From NCBI GenBank assembly GCA_964544765.1, contig CAZJDM010000021.1, positions 1 to 41,459 on the forward strand: a DNA stretch of 41,459 bases, read 5' to 3'. The notes below the pieces were generated by a model. It made no database searches, was not told the DNA's origin, and saw only the letters and a program-made list of their open reading frames with translations. The number at the start of each line of letters is the position of its first letter. The first letter of the stretch is position 1. The position numbers and the translations under genes are program-made. This document shows positions 25,650 to 36,700 of this stretch, piece by piece. Source of the DNA: CAZJDM01 sp964544765 (GTDB taxonomy: Bacteria > Bdellovibrionota_B > Oligoflexia > CAYFLR01).

Positions 25650-27647
25650 ATGGAAAACAAGATAATTGAAATAATAGAAAGTAACTTTTTAAAATTTGCT
25701 TTTGTTCTTAACGCCTTTGAAAAAAAGCTAAATGTCCGTGATGAAAACGGTAAAATAATAAAAGTCAAAACAGATCAGATCGTTTTGGTCCACCAATCTT
25801 CAACATTCGACTCTTTTATAAATGATGTTAAATTACTCAAAGAAAAAAGAGAAGCCCTTTTGTCTGAAATTGATACTACTTTATTATGGGAATCTTTAAT
25901 TGACAATCTAAATACTGAAACCATCCTTGATATTCCCAAATTGACAAACCAATATTTTAATTGTTGTAGCAGGGAACATTCCTCATCCATCTTACAAGCT
26001 ATTTTTAAGGACACTATCCACTTTAAACGAAAAGGCACCCAATTCTATTTAAGACCTACGGAAATAGTAAATCATCAATTAAAGGCCCTTGAAATTCGAT
26101 CAAATAAAGAGAAAATCCAAAAACAACAACTTGAATGGCTCAATAATGTATTCTCAGCAAGTACCATAATTGAATCTGTTCCGTCAGAAATGAAGGATTT
26201 AGTTCGTAGGATAAATTGTGTTTTAAAAAAAACAACCGATAAAGAAACGGAGTTTCTTTTATCTCAATTAGATAGCAAGAAAACTCTCCTAGATACTGCT
26301 TTCAAGATCCTACAAAATTTAGGTAAATTACCTTTAGATGCCGATCCATGGCTTGCCAAAGCAGGTTTTGAAGAGTTCTTTTCTCCCCAAATATTAGATT
26401 ATACAAATAAAGAAATTGCTCCATTTGAAAGTACAAACAAAAACACTACAAATGATAATAGAATTCACTTCAACGAATCATTAACCTTTAGTATTGATGA
26501 CGAGGATACTATTGAAATTGATGATGCTGTTACCATTAAATATGAAGCTTCTAAAACCAGAGTAATTATTCATATTGCGGATACATGTCACTTTGTTGGG
26601 AAAAATACCTTATTAGACAATGCGGCTTCTGATCGATGTTCTTCTATATATTTGCCAACAAGTCATTCAGTCATGATACCCAACCAAATTTCCTGTAATT
26701 TGGCGAGTCTCCAACAAAACGACCTTCGTCCCACCATGAGTTTTATCTTTGATTTTGATCACAACCAAGAAATCACTTTTTTTGATGTTTCGTTGGGACA
26801 AATTAAGGTGGACCGTAGATTAAGCTATGATCAAGTAGATAATATGATCAATGAACAAATTGATAGTACTGAGACTCAGAATGAGAGTACAGCGACCCAG
26901 AATAACCAAGAACTTTGCAAAGCCATCTTAACTTTAAAGAAACTAACAGATCATTCACGAGAAAAACGAATAAAACGAGGCGCCATCAATGTTAATCGAG
27001 CTGAAAATAAAATTAAAGTGAAAGATGGGAAAGTATCCATTCAAGAAGTTCCGATTGATTCAATTAGTCGAGAAATAATCCGTGAATTAATGATATTAAC
27101 TAATCATCTAGCGGCTAAATTCGCTTCAGAAAAACGTATACCAATAATATATCGAGTACAGGAATTGTCTAACCAAGATAATAATTCTAATCTCATACCA
27201 CCAGCCAAAATGTCAACCAATCCGGACAAACATGAAGGGCTAGGACTAGATTACTATACCCAATTAACTTCTCCACTAAGACGCTATCAGGATCTTATCG
27301 TACAGCGTCAAATAAAAGCTTTTCTGACTGACAAACCCTTACCGTACAATACCGAGCAATTAATGATTATTATTTCAGATACCGAAATAAAAATAAAGGA
27401 CATCAAGAGACTAGAACAAGAAGCCAATCGTTTTTGGTTACTCAAGTATCTTCATGAGAATTATCTTACAGAAGTTTTAGAAGTATCGGTTATAGGAGAA
27501 ATGGGGAATCACACAATAGTCGAAACCTCTAAATATTCTATTCGCGGTAAATTGAAAAAAAGAAATTCCCGACTGGAGGGACAACTAATGGTCAAAATAG
27601 CCCATATCGACCCCAAACAAGGGATATTACTCTTTGAACCTTTTTAA
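25650..27647 (+). CDS. RNB-domain exoribonuclease (RNase II type)
   Basis: A 3'-5' exoribonuclease: the RNB catalytic core has the acidic cluster DDEDTIEIDDAV at about residues 282-293 that binds magnesium, IHIADTCHFV, then KRGAINVNRAENK and the RNA-end motif TSPLRRYQDLIVQRQI. The N-terminal 240 residues are diverged and I do not see classical cold-shock domains. A short OB-like end (RLEGQLMVKIAHIDPKQG) may replace S1. At 665 residues it resembles the RNase II form seen in cyanobacteria and deltaproteobacteria more than RNase R. Its stop overlaps the convergent aat stop. Confidence 0.88.
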   Translation: MENKIIEIIESNFLKFAFVLNAFEKKLNVRDENGKIIKVKTDQIVLVHQSSTFDSFINDVKLLKEKREALLSEIDTTLLWESLIDNLNTETILDIPKLTNQYFNCCSREHSSSILQAIFKDTIHFKRKGTQFYLRPTEIVNHQLKALEIRSNKEKIQKQQLEWLNNVFSASTIIESVPSEMKDLVRRINCVLKKTTDKETEFLLSQLDSKKTLLDTAFKILQNLGKLPLDADPWLAKAGFEEFFSPQILDYTNKEIAPFESTNKNTTNDNRIHFNESLTFSIDDEDTIEIDDAVTIKYEASKTRVIIHIADTCHFVGKNTLLDNAASDRCSSIYLPTSHSVMIPNQISCNLASLQQNDLRPTMSFIFDFDHNQEITFFDVSLGQIKVDRRLSYDQVDNMINEQIDSTETQNESTATQNNQELCKAILTLKKLTDHSREKRIKRGAINVNRAENKIKVKDGKVSIQEVPIDSISREIIRELMILTNHLAAKFASEKRIPIIYRVQELSNQDNNSNLIPPAKMSTNPDKHEGLGLDYYTQLTSPLRRYQDLIVQRQIKAFLTDKPLPYNTEQLMIIISDTEIKIKDIKRLEQEANRFWLLKYLHENYLTEVLEVSVIGEMGNHTIVETSKYSIRGKLKKRNSRLEGQLMVKIAHIDPKQGILLFEPF

Positions 27648-28333
27648 CACCATTTACAGTGATCAGTTGACCCTGATATAGACTCTTTTAATTGCTTTAG
27701 AAAAATCTCTCTAGATATTTCCACTGCTCCCATACTCTTCAGATAATCTGATGACACTTGACAATCAATCAAACCAAATCCGTCATTCATCAATTTTTGA
27801 CATAAATAATATAAAGCTAATTTAGAAGCGTTAGATTCTAACGAAAACATCGATTCACCAAAAAAACATTTACCTATAACAACACCATAAAGACCCCCAA
27901 TTAAATCATCTGATTTATTATAAATACCTACACAGTGAACTATATGCCTTGTAAATAACTTTTTATAGGCATCGATCATATCCGTGTTAATCCAGGTACC
28001 TTTCTGATCTCTTCTTGGAACCTTACTGCAATAATCAATAATACGATCAAAATCAGTATCAAATTTAACATTATGATCCTTTTTTTGTATAATCCGTTTT
28101 AAACTACGAGAAATATGTATTGACCGAGGATATAAAACTAAACGAGGATCAGGAGAAAACCATAATACAGGTTGCTCATTGAACCATGGAAAAATCCCTT
28201 TGGAATAGGCTTCCAATAATCGTTCAACTGAAAGATTCCCTCCAATCGCCACTAATCCATCTTCTGTAGCATTGGAAGGTTCAGGCAAGGTAGTTGTATC
28301 ATCATTGGGATGTATTAACAGAATTTCCTTCAT
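27644..28333 (-). CDS. aat: Leucyl/phenylalanyl-tRNA-protein transferase
   Basis: Transfers Leu or Phe from tRNA to N-terminal Lys/Arg of proteins, marking them for the ClpS/ClpAP N-degron pathway. The 229-residue chain has all landmarks: GLVAIGGNLSVERLLEAYSKGIFPW, LWFSPDPR, YCSKVPRRDQKGTWI, the GGLYGVVIGKCFFGESMF block and GFGLIDCQ. An N-degron pathway with Aat is typical of Gram-negative bacteria. Divergent from acyP across 46 bases. Confidence 0.97.
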   Translation of the reverse strand: MKEILLIHPNDDTTTLPEPSNATEDGLVAIGGNLSVERLLEAYSKGIFPWFNEQPVLWFSPDPRLVLYPRSIHISRSLKRIIQKKDHNVKFDTDFDRIIDYCSKVPRRDQKGTWINTDMIDAYKKLFTRHIVHCVGIYNKSDDLIGGLYGVVIGKCFFGESMFSLESNASKLALYYLCQKLMNDGFGLIDCQVSSDYLKSMGAVEISREIFLKQLKESISGSTDHCKWC

Positions 28334-28379
28334 CGAGAAATTATAAAAGTTTATAATAAAAAGGGAAAGGAGTTTTTAT

Positions 28380-28655
28380 ATGGACAAAGAAACGATTAAA
28401 ATAGTTGTACGGGGTAGGGTTCAAGGAGTAGCTTTTCGTTACTGTGCTCGCAATGAAGCCAAAAAATTGAACATTTTAGGTTACGCTCGTAATATGCCCG
28501 ATGGGACAGTAGAACTAATGGCACAGGGAGAAACTGATAAAGTGGTCTTATTTTTTGATTGGTGCAAACGTGGACCGTCTTCGGCACGAGTTGACAGTTA
28601 TATTAAAGAAACAGTCACCTCACCTAAAGATTATCAAGGATTTGATATTTATTGA
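28380..28655 (+). CDS. acyP: Acylphosphatase
   Basis: A small enzyme hydrolysing acyl phosphates. The 91-residue chain carries GRVQGVAFR with catalytic Arg20, and GYARNMPDGTVEL with catalytic Asn38, and ends with GFDIY. GGAAAGGAG precedes the ATG. A six-base inverted repeat (ATCCAT/ATGGAT) lies just past the stop. Confidence 0.96.
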   Translation: MDKETIKIVVRGRVQGVAFRYCARNEAKKLNILGYARNMPDGTVELMAQGETDKVVLFFDWCKRGPSSARVDSYIKETVTSPKDYQGFDIY

Positions 28656-28735
28656 TCCATCGCATTATGGATGTATAAGTTCATCCCTTCAAGGATAATC
28701 TTCTCATCATTATTTTTCTACTAGTCAATGTTTAA

Positions 28736-29668
28736 TTACTTATAAATTTCACTCGATTTAACGGCTAAGCGTAGTTGATCGTAATCTACATCTTTAGTTG
28801 GAATCAGACCATCAATACCATAAATATCATAGAGTACTTTTTTTCCTTTTTCGGTTTTTAAGTAGGTTAAAATAGCATCCAGTAGTTTGGTTTCAATATG
28901 TGAAGGCAAATCTTTACGAACCACCAGTGGATCGTTGCGAATTTTATCAGTTAAATGAATTATTTTAATTTTCTTGATTACATCAGGAAACCTGGTCATC
29001 ACCAAATTACGAGCGTCATGAATCGTGCCATCCGGACTAGGCGGTGCGTAATAAGTGGCTCCCGCATCAACTTGTTTTTGATAGATCATAGTAATAACAT
29101 TATCGTGCTTCATAGCAAAAACGGTTTGACTAGGTTTAATATTCTTCTCTTTAAAAATCTTAGAAGGGAAAAGAAATCCAGATGATGAAGATGAATCTGT
29201 AAAGGCAAATCTTTTACCATTTAAATCCTCTAATTTTTTTACTCCGCTATCAACATGAGTAATAATTTGTCCTTGATAGTAAGTTATTCCATTTCTTACT
29301 ACGGTATACTTTGCTTTAACCCCATATTTTTTATTCGCTAGAATATAGCCAAAAGCATTCATAATACCAATATCTGCTCTATTGGAGCCAAAGGCCTCTA
29401 CTACGGCAATATAACTACTAGCTACGGCAGTTTTAAAATATAAACCCGTTTTTTGTTCTAAATAACGAATAAATTCTCGAGAATTCTTTGATATTGTTTC
29501 AGCATTAACAGAAGGCGTAAAGTATAGTTTTATAGGATTTTCTTTAGAACCCAATTGATGTTCTTTTTGCCAATAAGTACATGAAATAGTAGGTATCTGA
29601 AATAAGATAAATATTATCAGCAAGTTACTAAAAGAAATTATTAAGTACTTGTTTAAATGAAAAATCAT
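28736..29668 (-). CDS. PhnD-like phosphate/phosphonate-type ABC substrate-binding protein
   Basis: A periplasmic solute-binding protein of the PhnD/PtxB/HtxB family. The conserved opening is KLYFTPSVNAETISKNSREF, followed by LEQKTG, the ADIGIMNAFGYI block, GKRFAFTDSSSSSGFLFP and the DAGATYYAPP motif. The frame extends upstream to 29731, but ATG 29668 has AAGGAG seven bases upstream and begins a normal signal peptide, giving 310 residues. Its permease and ATPase genes are probably phnE/phnC at 37-38.8 kb, about 8 kb away on the same strand. Ligand (phosphonate, phosphite or other oxyanion) cannot be told. Confidence 0.85.
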   Translation of the reverse strand: MIFHLNKYLIISFSNLLIIFILFQIPTISCTYWQKEHQLGSKENPIKLYFTPSVNAETISKNSREFIRYLEQKTGLYFKTAVASSYIAVVEAFGSNRADIGIMNAFGYILANKKYGVKAKYTVVRNGITYYQGQIITHVDSGVKKLEDLNGKRFAFTDSSSSSGFLFPSKIFKEKNIKPSQTVFAMKHDNVITMIYQKQVDAGATYYAPPSPDGTIHDARNLVMTRFPDVIKKIKIIHLTDKIRNDPLVVRKDLPSHIETKLLDAILTYLKTEKGKKVLYDIYGIDGLIPTKDVDYDQLRLAVKSSEIYK

Positions 29669-29765
29669 AATAAACTCCTTATAATAATATTTTATACCTT
29701 TCTTATTTAACATAATTTTCGTATTATGCAAGTAACACTAGCGTTCACAAAATGGAGACTTAGTA

Positions 29766-31725
29766 ATGAGTTTTAATCGCTTATTAGTGATAGGGTCATT
29801 TTTTTTGATGATTACTGCATGTACTAAAAGTCACCAAAAGCAATCAGATGTGAAAAAATTATTCGAGTCTATTGAGTTTCCTGTTCAAGTAAACGAGATG
29901 GACAAACAAAAAGCATTGCATCGACTGTCGGTCGCAATGGTATTAAAAGAAAAATTAAGATTAAAAAGATTAATAACCGATCCCAACTTAATAAAAAAAA
30001 TGGCTGGCAGCAAAACACCAGGTCCTTTAGTTAAAATTATTTTTACTAATAACGCTCCGGCCCAAACAAAGCTTGCCAATAAATGTAAACCAGAAAATAA
30101 TCTTTCTAAATTATATTTATCAATGGGATATTCTGCTTTAGAAATATTTAACGAGCTGGCTTACTGCTTAGAATGGTTCTTCGATTCATCCCCTCCATCT
30201 AATTCCGCCAACACCCATGACTCATTTATTCCTAAATCTCAGTATAAAATTGGCATCAAACATATTGATATAAGGCGAATTAATGATAAATGGAACCTTA
30301 AGGATATTAATTCATTAACTAAAGAAACCGAAAGACTGGATCGTTTTCTATCCACCATTCCTATAGGAAAAATAATCAAAGATACCTCTTTACAAAAAGT
30401 AGTATTAATATTCAAAGAGGATCTGTTAACCTTCTCACCCGATGGTGTTTTAGAAATACCCATAAATATACCATTAGATGTTTTAAAACTATATCTATCT
30501 CAATCCCACTCCCTTTCCATTTCCTTTGAACCAATGGAACTCAACAATCTGTTAATAAAAGGGGCATTGTCCATTAATAATGATCCTTTGACCAAACGCT
30601 ATAACTGGATGAAATCAGGTTTGCAAAAAATCCGATCCGTAATAACATCAAAACCATTGTCACCATTATCACCTTTGCACCAGTGGTTAAGAACCACTCA
30701 AATTGTTATTGGACATAAATATTACCCTCCTATGATGGAAGTTGCCGCTAATAAACCCATATTGCATATACCCTACAATATAGGAAAAAATCAGCTTATC
30801 TTCTTAATAAAAGCACTTAAAGGACATACTGGTAGAAATATTATTATCAACGCCTTAACATCCAATTCCCAGCAAGAAAAAGATTGGTTGACTCTAGAAA
30901 AGGCTCTTTTAGTTTTTATCCCTTTACTACGATCAACTGACACTGCAATTGAAAAGTTTAGTTACCCTTGGAGCTTGGACCAAACACTCAAGGGGAACGA
31001 GTCAAGAATTTATGTAATTGGTGATAAAACGGTACTACCTAAATTTTATTACCGCAAAACCACAAAAGGTGGTCATGGTTTACATATTGAAGTTCCAATA
31101 AACATCAGTCACTACTCCTTAAAAAGATTTATCCGGTTGCGAGCTCAAGGTTATAATGTAATCTACCAAAAAGTCTTAACTCCATCCTCCAATCGTAGAA
31201 CAATGTTAGTTCCTAATATCCAAAACAAACATTTTTACACTGGCCTTTGGTCCTTGGAAAAAGCCTTAAAACAACTTCCTTTAAAAATCAGACAAGATCT
31301 GCAAAAACACATCACCTTCGAAATAGGAAGTAATAAATCACTGCCTATATTGTCCAATAAGCAAAATAAGCACCCTTCTTTCTTTCAAAAGTACAATATT
31401 ATCTCTTTTCCTTGTCTCATCTCTAAAGAGGATTTAATTGCCTTTATCCGAGTCCATCATGCTGGTTATAGAGTCGAGCTACCTTTAGAAAAAACAATTA
31501 GGGCAGTTGATTATTATAAGGCTCTAAATAGTATTTTTCATTTAGTTAAACATATGGAAGTAAAGGGTCAAAAGGGTTTATTATCTAAAAAAATACCGCT
31601 TCTTTGTTCCCTCCAGAAAGAAATCTAAAATAAATAGTCCCCGTCAATATGTCTTGCAAATACCCGCAGATATAGATTATACCAAACTAATTATGTATGT
31701 CGCTAAGGATTTAGATCAGCGTTAA
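29766..31725 (+). pseudogene. Repeat lipoprotein, C-terminus shifted out of frame at an A7 tract
   Basis: Reads as a 620-residue lipoprotein ending at 31628, with lipobox ITAC (Cys19). It carries a diverged repeat recognised by (E/H)(I/V)P.NI.....L..(Y/F)(I/L), for example EIPINIPLDVLKLYL, HIPYNIGKNQLIFLI and EVPINISHYSLKRFI. After the stop, the +1 frame runs on to 31725 and codes QYVLQIPADIDYTKLIMYVA, a further copy of the repeat. Dropping one A from the A7 run at 31587-31593 joins the two frames into about 652 residues. So this gene is either mutated, read by slippage at the A7 tract, or has a sequence error. Function unknown. Confidence 0.6.
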
Positions 31726-31751
31726 TTAGAAACATTTAAATTCTTAATTAT

Positions 31752-32993
31752 TTGAAACACGATGGGCGAAACTTACGCACCACGTCCATTAATCCAAAAC
31801 AAAAAGCTATGTCCAGTTATAATTTAATTACTCAAACACTTGAAAAACTGCAAGCTGAGGGAAAAGATATTATATCCTTGATAGATGGCAATCCCTTAAA
31901 TCAAGGGCTAGTTTTTCCTCATCAAATTCTACAAAAGTCCTTCCTTCAATATACTAAAAATGCCTATTATGACCCTGACCCCAAAGGATATATGCCGACA
32001 AGAGAAGTAATATCAGACTATTATCAAAGATGGAAATGGCAACTTGATCCAAAAAAAATACTACTTACCTCAGGAACCAGTGAAGCTTACTTTTATATTT
32101 TTCATTTCTTAGCCAATCCCGGAGACAATATATTAGCACCCAATCCATCCTACCCACTATTTAACTATATAGCCGATCATGCCCACATAAAACTCAAACC
32201 ATATTATCTCATACAGGAAAATGACTGGAGATTGGATCTTGATCAATTACAAAAATCAATCGACTATCGTACCCGCGCTATTATATTAATCGCGCCTCAT
32301 AATCCAACTGGTTATGTTCCCAATCAGCAAGAAATTGAGGCCATCATCAATTTAACTGCCAAAAAAGATATAGCTATAATTTGTGATGAGGTATTTAGAG
32401 AGTTTATCTGGAACGACAACAATGAACTAGATACGCAATCATTCCTACCAATAGGAAGTCATCCAAAAGCCAATCTAGTTTTCACATTAAATGGGATATC
32501 TAAAATGTTTGCTCTACCCTGGGCCAAATGTGGTTGGATAGCGGTCTCTGGTCATAGTCCGGTAGTAGATCATGCCGTGTTTGAATTAGAAACGATGATT
32601 GATACTTATCTAAGCACCAGTACCTGGATTCAAACAGCCCTACCAGCAATTTTTCAAGATGGATTTTCATTTTTAACTGAAATGCAAAAAAAAGTAACTA
32701 CCAGAAGAAAAAAGATGATCAATCTCTTAGCTGATTGTCCTGTACTATCCTTTCATAAGCCCATAGGTGGATTTTATTTAACCGCAAGAATTAATGATCC
32801 TTATACTAATAAATTTGATCACGATGAGGAGAAATTGATTATCCATCTTTTAAAGCAGGCAGAGATACAGATTCACCCAGGTTATTTTTATGAAATGCCT
32901 GAAAATGAATTACATCTGGTCTTCTCTTATTTAGTACAGGAAAATAGAATTCAAGAAGGAGTTGAAAGAATGTTACAGTTTTTGCTACAATAA
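31752..32993 (+). CDS. PLP-dependent aminotransferase (class I/II)
   Basis: A fold-type I aminotransferase: LIDGNPLNQGL near the start, DPDPKGYMPTREVISDYY, LTSGTSEAYFYIFHFL, PNPSYPLFNYI, APHNPTGYVP (Asn contacting PLP), ICDEVFREFIW and the Schiff-base lysine in LNGISKMFALPWAKCGWI. The C-terminal GGFYL and HPGYFYE blocks are intact. It is closest in feel to alanine/aspartate-type aminotransferases; substrate not assignable. No good ribosome site is seen. The frame begins at TTG 31752, while ATG 31809 would give a slightly shortened but plausible N-terminus. Confidence 0.85.
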   Translation: MKHDGRNLRTTSINPKQKAMSSYNLITQTLEKLQAEGKDIISLIDGNPLNQGLVFPHQILQKSFLQYTKNAYYDPDPKGYMPTREVISDYYQRWKWQLDPKKILLTSGTSEAYFYIFHFLANPGDNILAPNPSYPLFNYIADHAHIKLKPYYLIQENDWRLDLDQLQKSIDYRTRAIILIAPHNPTGYVPNQQEIEAIINLTAKKDIAIICDEVFREFIWNDNNELDTQSFLPIGSHPKANLVFTLNGISKMFALPWAKCGWIAVSGHSPVVDHAVFELETMIDTYLSTSTWIQTALPAIFQDGFSFLTEMQKKVTTRRKKMINLLADCPVLSFHKPIGGFYLTARINDPYTNKFDHDEEKLIIHLLKQAEIQIHPGYFYEMPENELHLVFSYLVQENRIQEGVERMLQFLLQ

Positions 32994-33055
32994 GGTTCCA
33001 TAAAGCCAACTAGAGGCGATCAAACCATTAACGCAATTTCTCATGGAGGAGAACA

Positions 33056-33673
33056 ATGAATCACAAGCTTATTTTTTTCTTAATTAGTTTTTTATTTTAC
33101 GGATCCTTATCAGCAAATCCCGGACCATTAAAAAGAGAAATACGCATGCTTTTAATGGAAATAAGGCAAAGTTTACCTACTTCTCAAGCCACTGATAATG
33201 ATTTAATGGGGGTTATAGATCATTTGAACCAAGCAATGTCACTTTTAGAAGGCAATAATGACAATTCGTTTGATCCTTCTTGTATAGATTTTTCTTACGA
33301 CAAGTATTATGCCAATCACAACTCTTCTACCGCGGCTGACAAAGCCCAAGAAGCTTGCCAATTAATAAAAGATTTGAAAGTTGCCAAATTTCTCTTCGAC
33401 AAATATTACATCGACTATAATTCCTCAACTTCTATGGATAAAGCTGCCTATGGTGCAGGATCATCATCTGTAGGGAAATTTAATATAATCAAATTTGCTT
33501 ATGAAAAATACTATGTAAACCATGCCTCTTACTTTTCAGTCGAAAAAGCACTTGAAGGATCTGCTACCGTGGCCAATAATGCCTTAGGTTGCTTACAAAG
33601 CTATTACGATAAATACTATATCAATTATTCCAGCAGTACTGCCATGGATAAAAGTTTTGCCGCTTGTCATTAA
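33056..33673 (+). CDS. Secreted protein with four DKYY repeats
   Basis: 205 residues with a signal peptide cleaved after SLSA (residue 20). From residue 79 there are four repeats spaced about 34 residues: YDKYYANHNSSTAADKA, FDKYYIDYNSSTSMDKA, YEKYYVNHASYFSVEKA and YDKYYINYSSSTAMDKS. The consensus is (D/E)KYY.N..SST..DKA with a Cys near repeats 1, 2 and 4. I do not recognise a named family. GGAGGAG sits just before the ATG. It is convergent with the 1053-residue lipoprotein gene. Confidence 0.8.
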   Translation: MNHKLIFFLISFLFYGSLSANPGPLKREIRMLLMEIRQSLPTSQATDNDLMGVIDHLNQAMSLLEGNNDNSFDPSCIDFSYDKYYANHNSSTAADKAQEACQLIKDLKVAKFLFDKYYIDYNSSTSMDKAAYGAGSSSVGKFNIIKFAYEKYYVNHASYFSVEKALEGSATVANNALGCLQSYYDKYYINYSSSTAMDKSFAACH

Positions 33674-33704
33674 TTTAGGTTGGTAATAAGAGCTGAAAGC
33701 AGAA

Positions 33705-33726
33705 GCTGGTGCATTTCAGCACCAGC
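33705..33726. terminator. Bidirectional hairpin between convergent genes
   Basis: Perfect eight-base arms GCTGGTGC and GCACCAGC around a six-base loop, between two convergent stops. A moderately T-rich stretch follows on the plus strand, suiting a terminator for both genes. Confidence 0.6.
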
Positions 33727-33742
33727 GACTGTTTATTATAGT

Positions 33743-36700
33743 TTAATTTAATAAATCATCGAAAATGTTCTTATCAAGTTCACCACCCTCATCTACCGCG
33801 TGTAAAAAGGAGTTAGGTAACATGATAAAATGCATTCGATTCTCTTCAAAAATATCCTCCACTGCTACTTCTTCAGAAGCAGTAGCCAATTCGTAATCAC
33901 CAGCTAGAACGTTACCTCTATCTTCATCTTCTACATCATAGTAGTTTTCAGGCAGATCGGAATCAGCTTCGGCAGTCTTTTTATATACCCAGCATCCTTG
34001 TTTGGCTTTTGGACGATGAACAGTAACAGTACATACGGCATTAGCCGGTTTACTTCTTACCATCTTTAGTAAAGTATCCAGTGCCCCTGCCGGTATATAT
34101 CTATCTTCTTCACCAAATGGACCCTGAATCATCTCATGTCGTTCAAACCTAGTCATTCTACCTACAGCGGCCACTTTTTCGGTAATTTCATTACATCCGT
34201 CAGAGGTAGTGGCCATATTTTGTAGATCCTTAAAAGTAAAGAATGTTTTACCACCTGGAGGAATTGGACAAGGTGTGGCTTCTTCCTCACCTTCCATAGG
34301 TGCTGTTTTCAACCACATTCCCCCTCCACCGGTTTCATCATCATCTTCAAAGTTATAGGCACTATCAGAATATCGTGGAGCATGAAGACCAAATCGCATT
34401 ATTTTTTGTACATTTTCGTCCCATCCCATACACATACTATGATTGTTGGCCTTAAGACCTAATAATGCAATACTTCCTATTGGGGGCAATTCATCATGTC
34501 TGTCACTATGAGCCATAGCTGCTAAGAAAGGTTCATATAGTTCCAAAAACTTTTCTTTGGTATCCATTTCCTCGACAAGACATTTATCTTCACTATCTGC
34601 TTTTAAAGCTGCTGCCTTAAGTACGTTGTATATGGTTGGTCCGGTAGCTAGCGCTTTATCCCATAAGGTTAGAACATTTTCGAGTCGTTTCATATTTCTT
34701 TCTAAATCTTCTAATGTTTCGGTAGTCATGGTAAAATCGTCTTCAGATTTAAACTGATCATCAGTAGCTTCATCAGTAATGTAAACCGGATTACCATCAG
34801 CATCGACAGCATTTTTGATGGTTTCAACTGCTTTTTGAATAACAGATAATTTCTCTTTTCTCTTTTCCAAATCACGTCGACTATTTTCAAAATTTTCTAA
34901 ACACATATCAATCTCATCCATAATCCATTGAGATTGTCCCCAATCAAAATTATCCATATTTCCACCATCCATCGGCATACCCATTTCATGCATGGCAATT
35001 TGACTCATTGCTTCCTCATCAGCTTCTTTCATGCTCCAATCCCACCAATTGTCGGCATTGATCCATACATCACGTAAATTTTGAGGTAGCGTTTGTTCTG
35101 CTTCCCAATCCAAGTTGGCGCGACAAACTCCCACATATTGACCATTGGAAATTAAAGTCTTACAATCTTCCCATCGGTTATGCCATACCTTACATTGCCA
35201 TTGCCACCATTTATTGTCTTCATGAGGATGAGCCTCCCAATCGGTACATTCCCAATCAGTGGTAGCATTGTCATCAACTACACCTGTTGGACTACTACCC
35301 CAGTTGGTATTTTCCCATTGTTCACAACTACAATTAGATCCTTCATTGGACCAATAATCATACCTGGCTCCAACTGAATAAGCCCCACAAATGGCTTCCG
35401 CGGCTCCTAACACCATATCATCACTGATTTCAAACTCGCTGCCTGATTTGACCTCATCAATCTCATTACCATCTTCATCCTTAACTTTATCTCCAGTCAG
35501 ACAGTACTCTTTTAACGATATAAATTCTGCAACGGGAGCTGGTTCTTCACCTGGCTCAACATCTTGCACACATTTGGTGGCTTCTTGTTGATTAGGATCA
35601 TGCCAACCTCCTCCTACTTGTCCACCCCAAAGATCTTCAACATCATAAGGTTTGGCTCCTCCCAACATCTCCCGGAAAATTCTTTCTTGCATCCAGGCGG
35701 GGTCACACATGCCTTGATCACCGCCTTGGTCTCCAAAAAATCCGCCAAAATCACTAAATTGATCATCTTTAGGTGTATTATCGATAATTTTTCTGATCAT
35801 TTCACTGGCAACATCCAAAGTGATTTCCCGTGGATCAATTTGATTATCACCAATAAAGGTAAAATCATCATCAACACCAGTCAATTTTACATTCTTAATA
35901 ACTTCATATTCCGTTTTACCACTTTCCCAATCTTTCGATTCAACTGAAATAGAGTAACTCATTGTACCGTCTTCTTCTTCATGTTCCTTAAAATAAAGGG
36001 TCGGCATAAAATCTTCGGGTCTCATATTTTCCATATTTTCCTGAAAATCACCCATCTGATCGTGCCAATCAGGGATAGAATATCCCATTTGATCCCTACA
36101 TTTTTGAGGAGTAGCAAACCAGTCTGGACCACCACAATCATAACAGCCACCGTCATCAGGAGGAGGTCCTTGTCCATCATCAAACCCAGGTCCACCGGGG
36201 CCTTCGTTAGGTCCACCTTTATCATCACCAAACATATGACTTAAAGGAATAAGAGATAAACCTAGACTATCAAAAAGAGCTGTTTTAACCCCATCTGAGA
36301 TGTCTCCTTCTAAAAGTCGTTTCTTCCAACTGCCATCAACTTTACCCTCGGTTAATTCTTCTTTGATATTTACTTGACCATCAGCGCCGCAAGTAGCTTC
36401 TCCTAGATTCAAATCTCCAATTGGTAAGAAACTAGATGAAGATTGACCCTCAACGGTAAACATCCAGCTACAAACAGGTTGACCATTGGTATCAAAACCA
36501 TTTAGGAAGAAAGCTTGTCCCATTTTAACTTTAATACTATATTCTTTTGTATTGGAGTTATAGCAACCCATATCTTCTGACTCCATCGCATACGAGGCCT
36601 TTAAGATCATGGTAGCATCTGCGCAATCACTGTTATTATTAGAAGTGGAGGTAGCGGTTTCGTCAGGGTTATCTTCATTTGCGACCAACAACATCATCAT

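Noticed and set aside
29766..31628. Treating the 620-residue lipoprotein as a complete normal gene
   Set aside because: The frame after the stop carries another copy of its own repeat, so the stop at 31628 probably does not mark the natural end.
35981..36244. Frames on the plus strand within the 1053-residue lipoprotein gene
   Set aside because: They are shadows of a long gene with a signal peptide and ribosome site on the minus strand.
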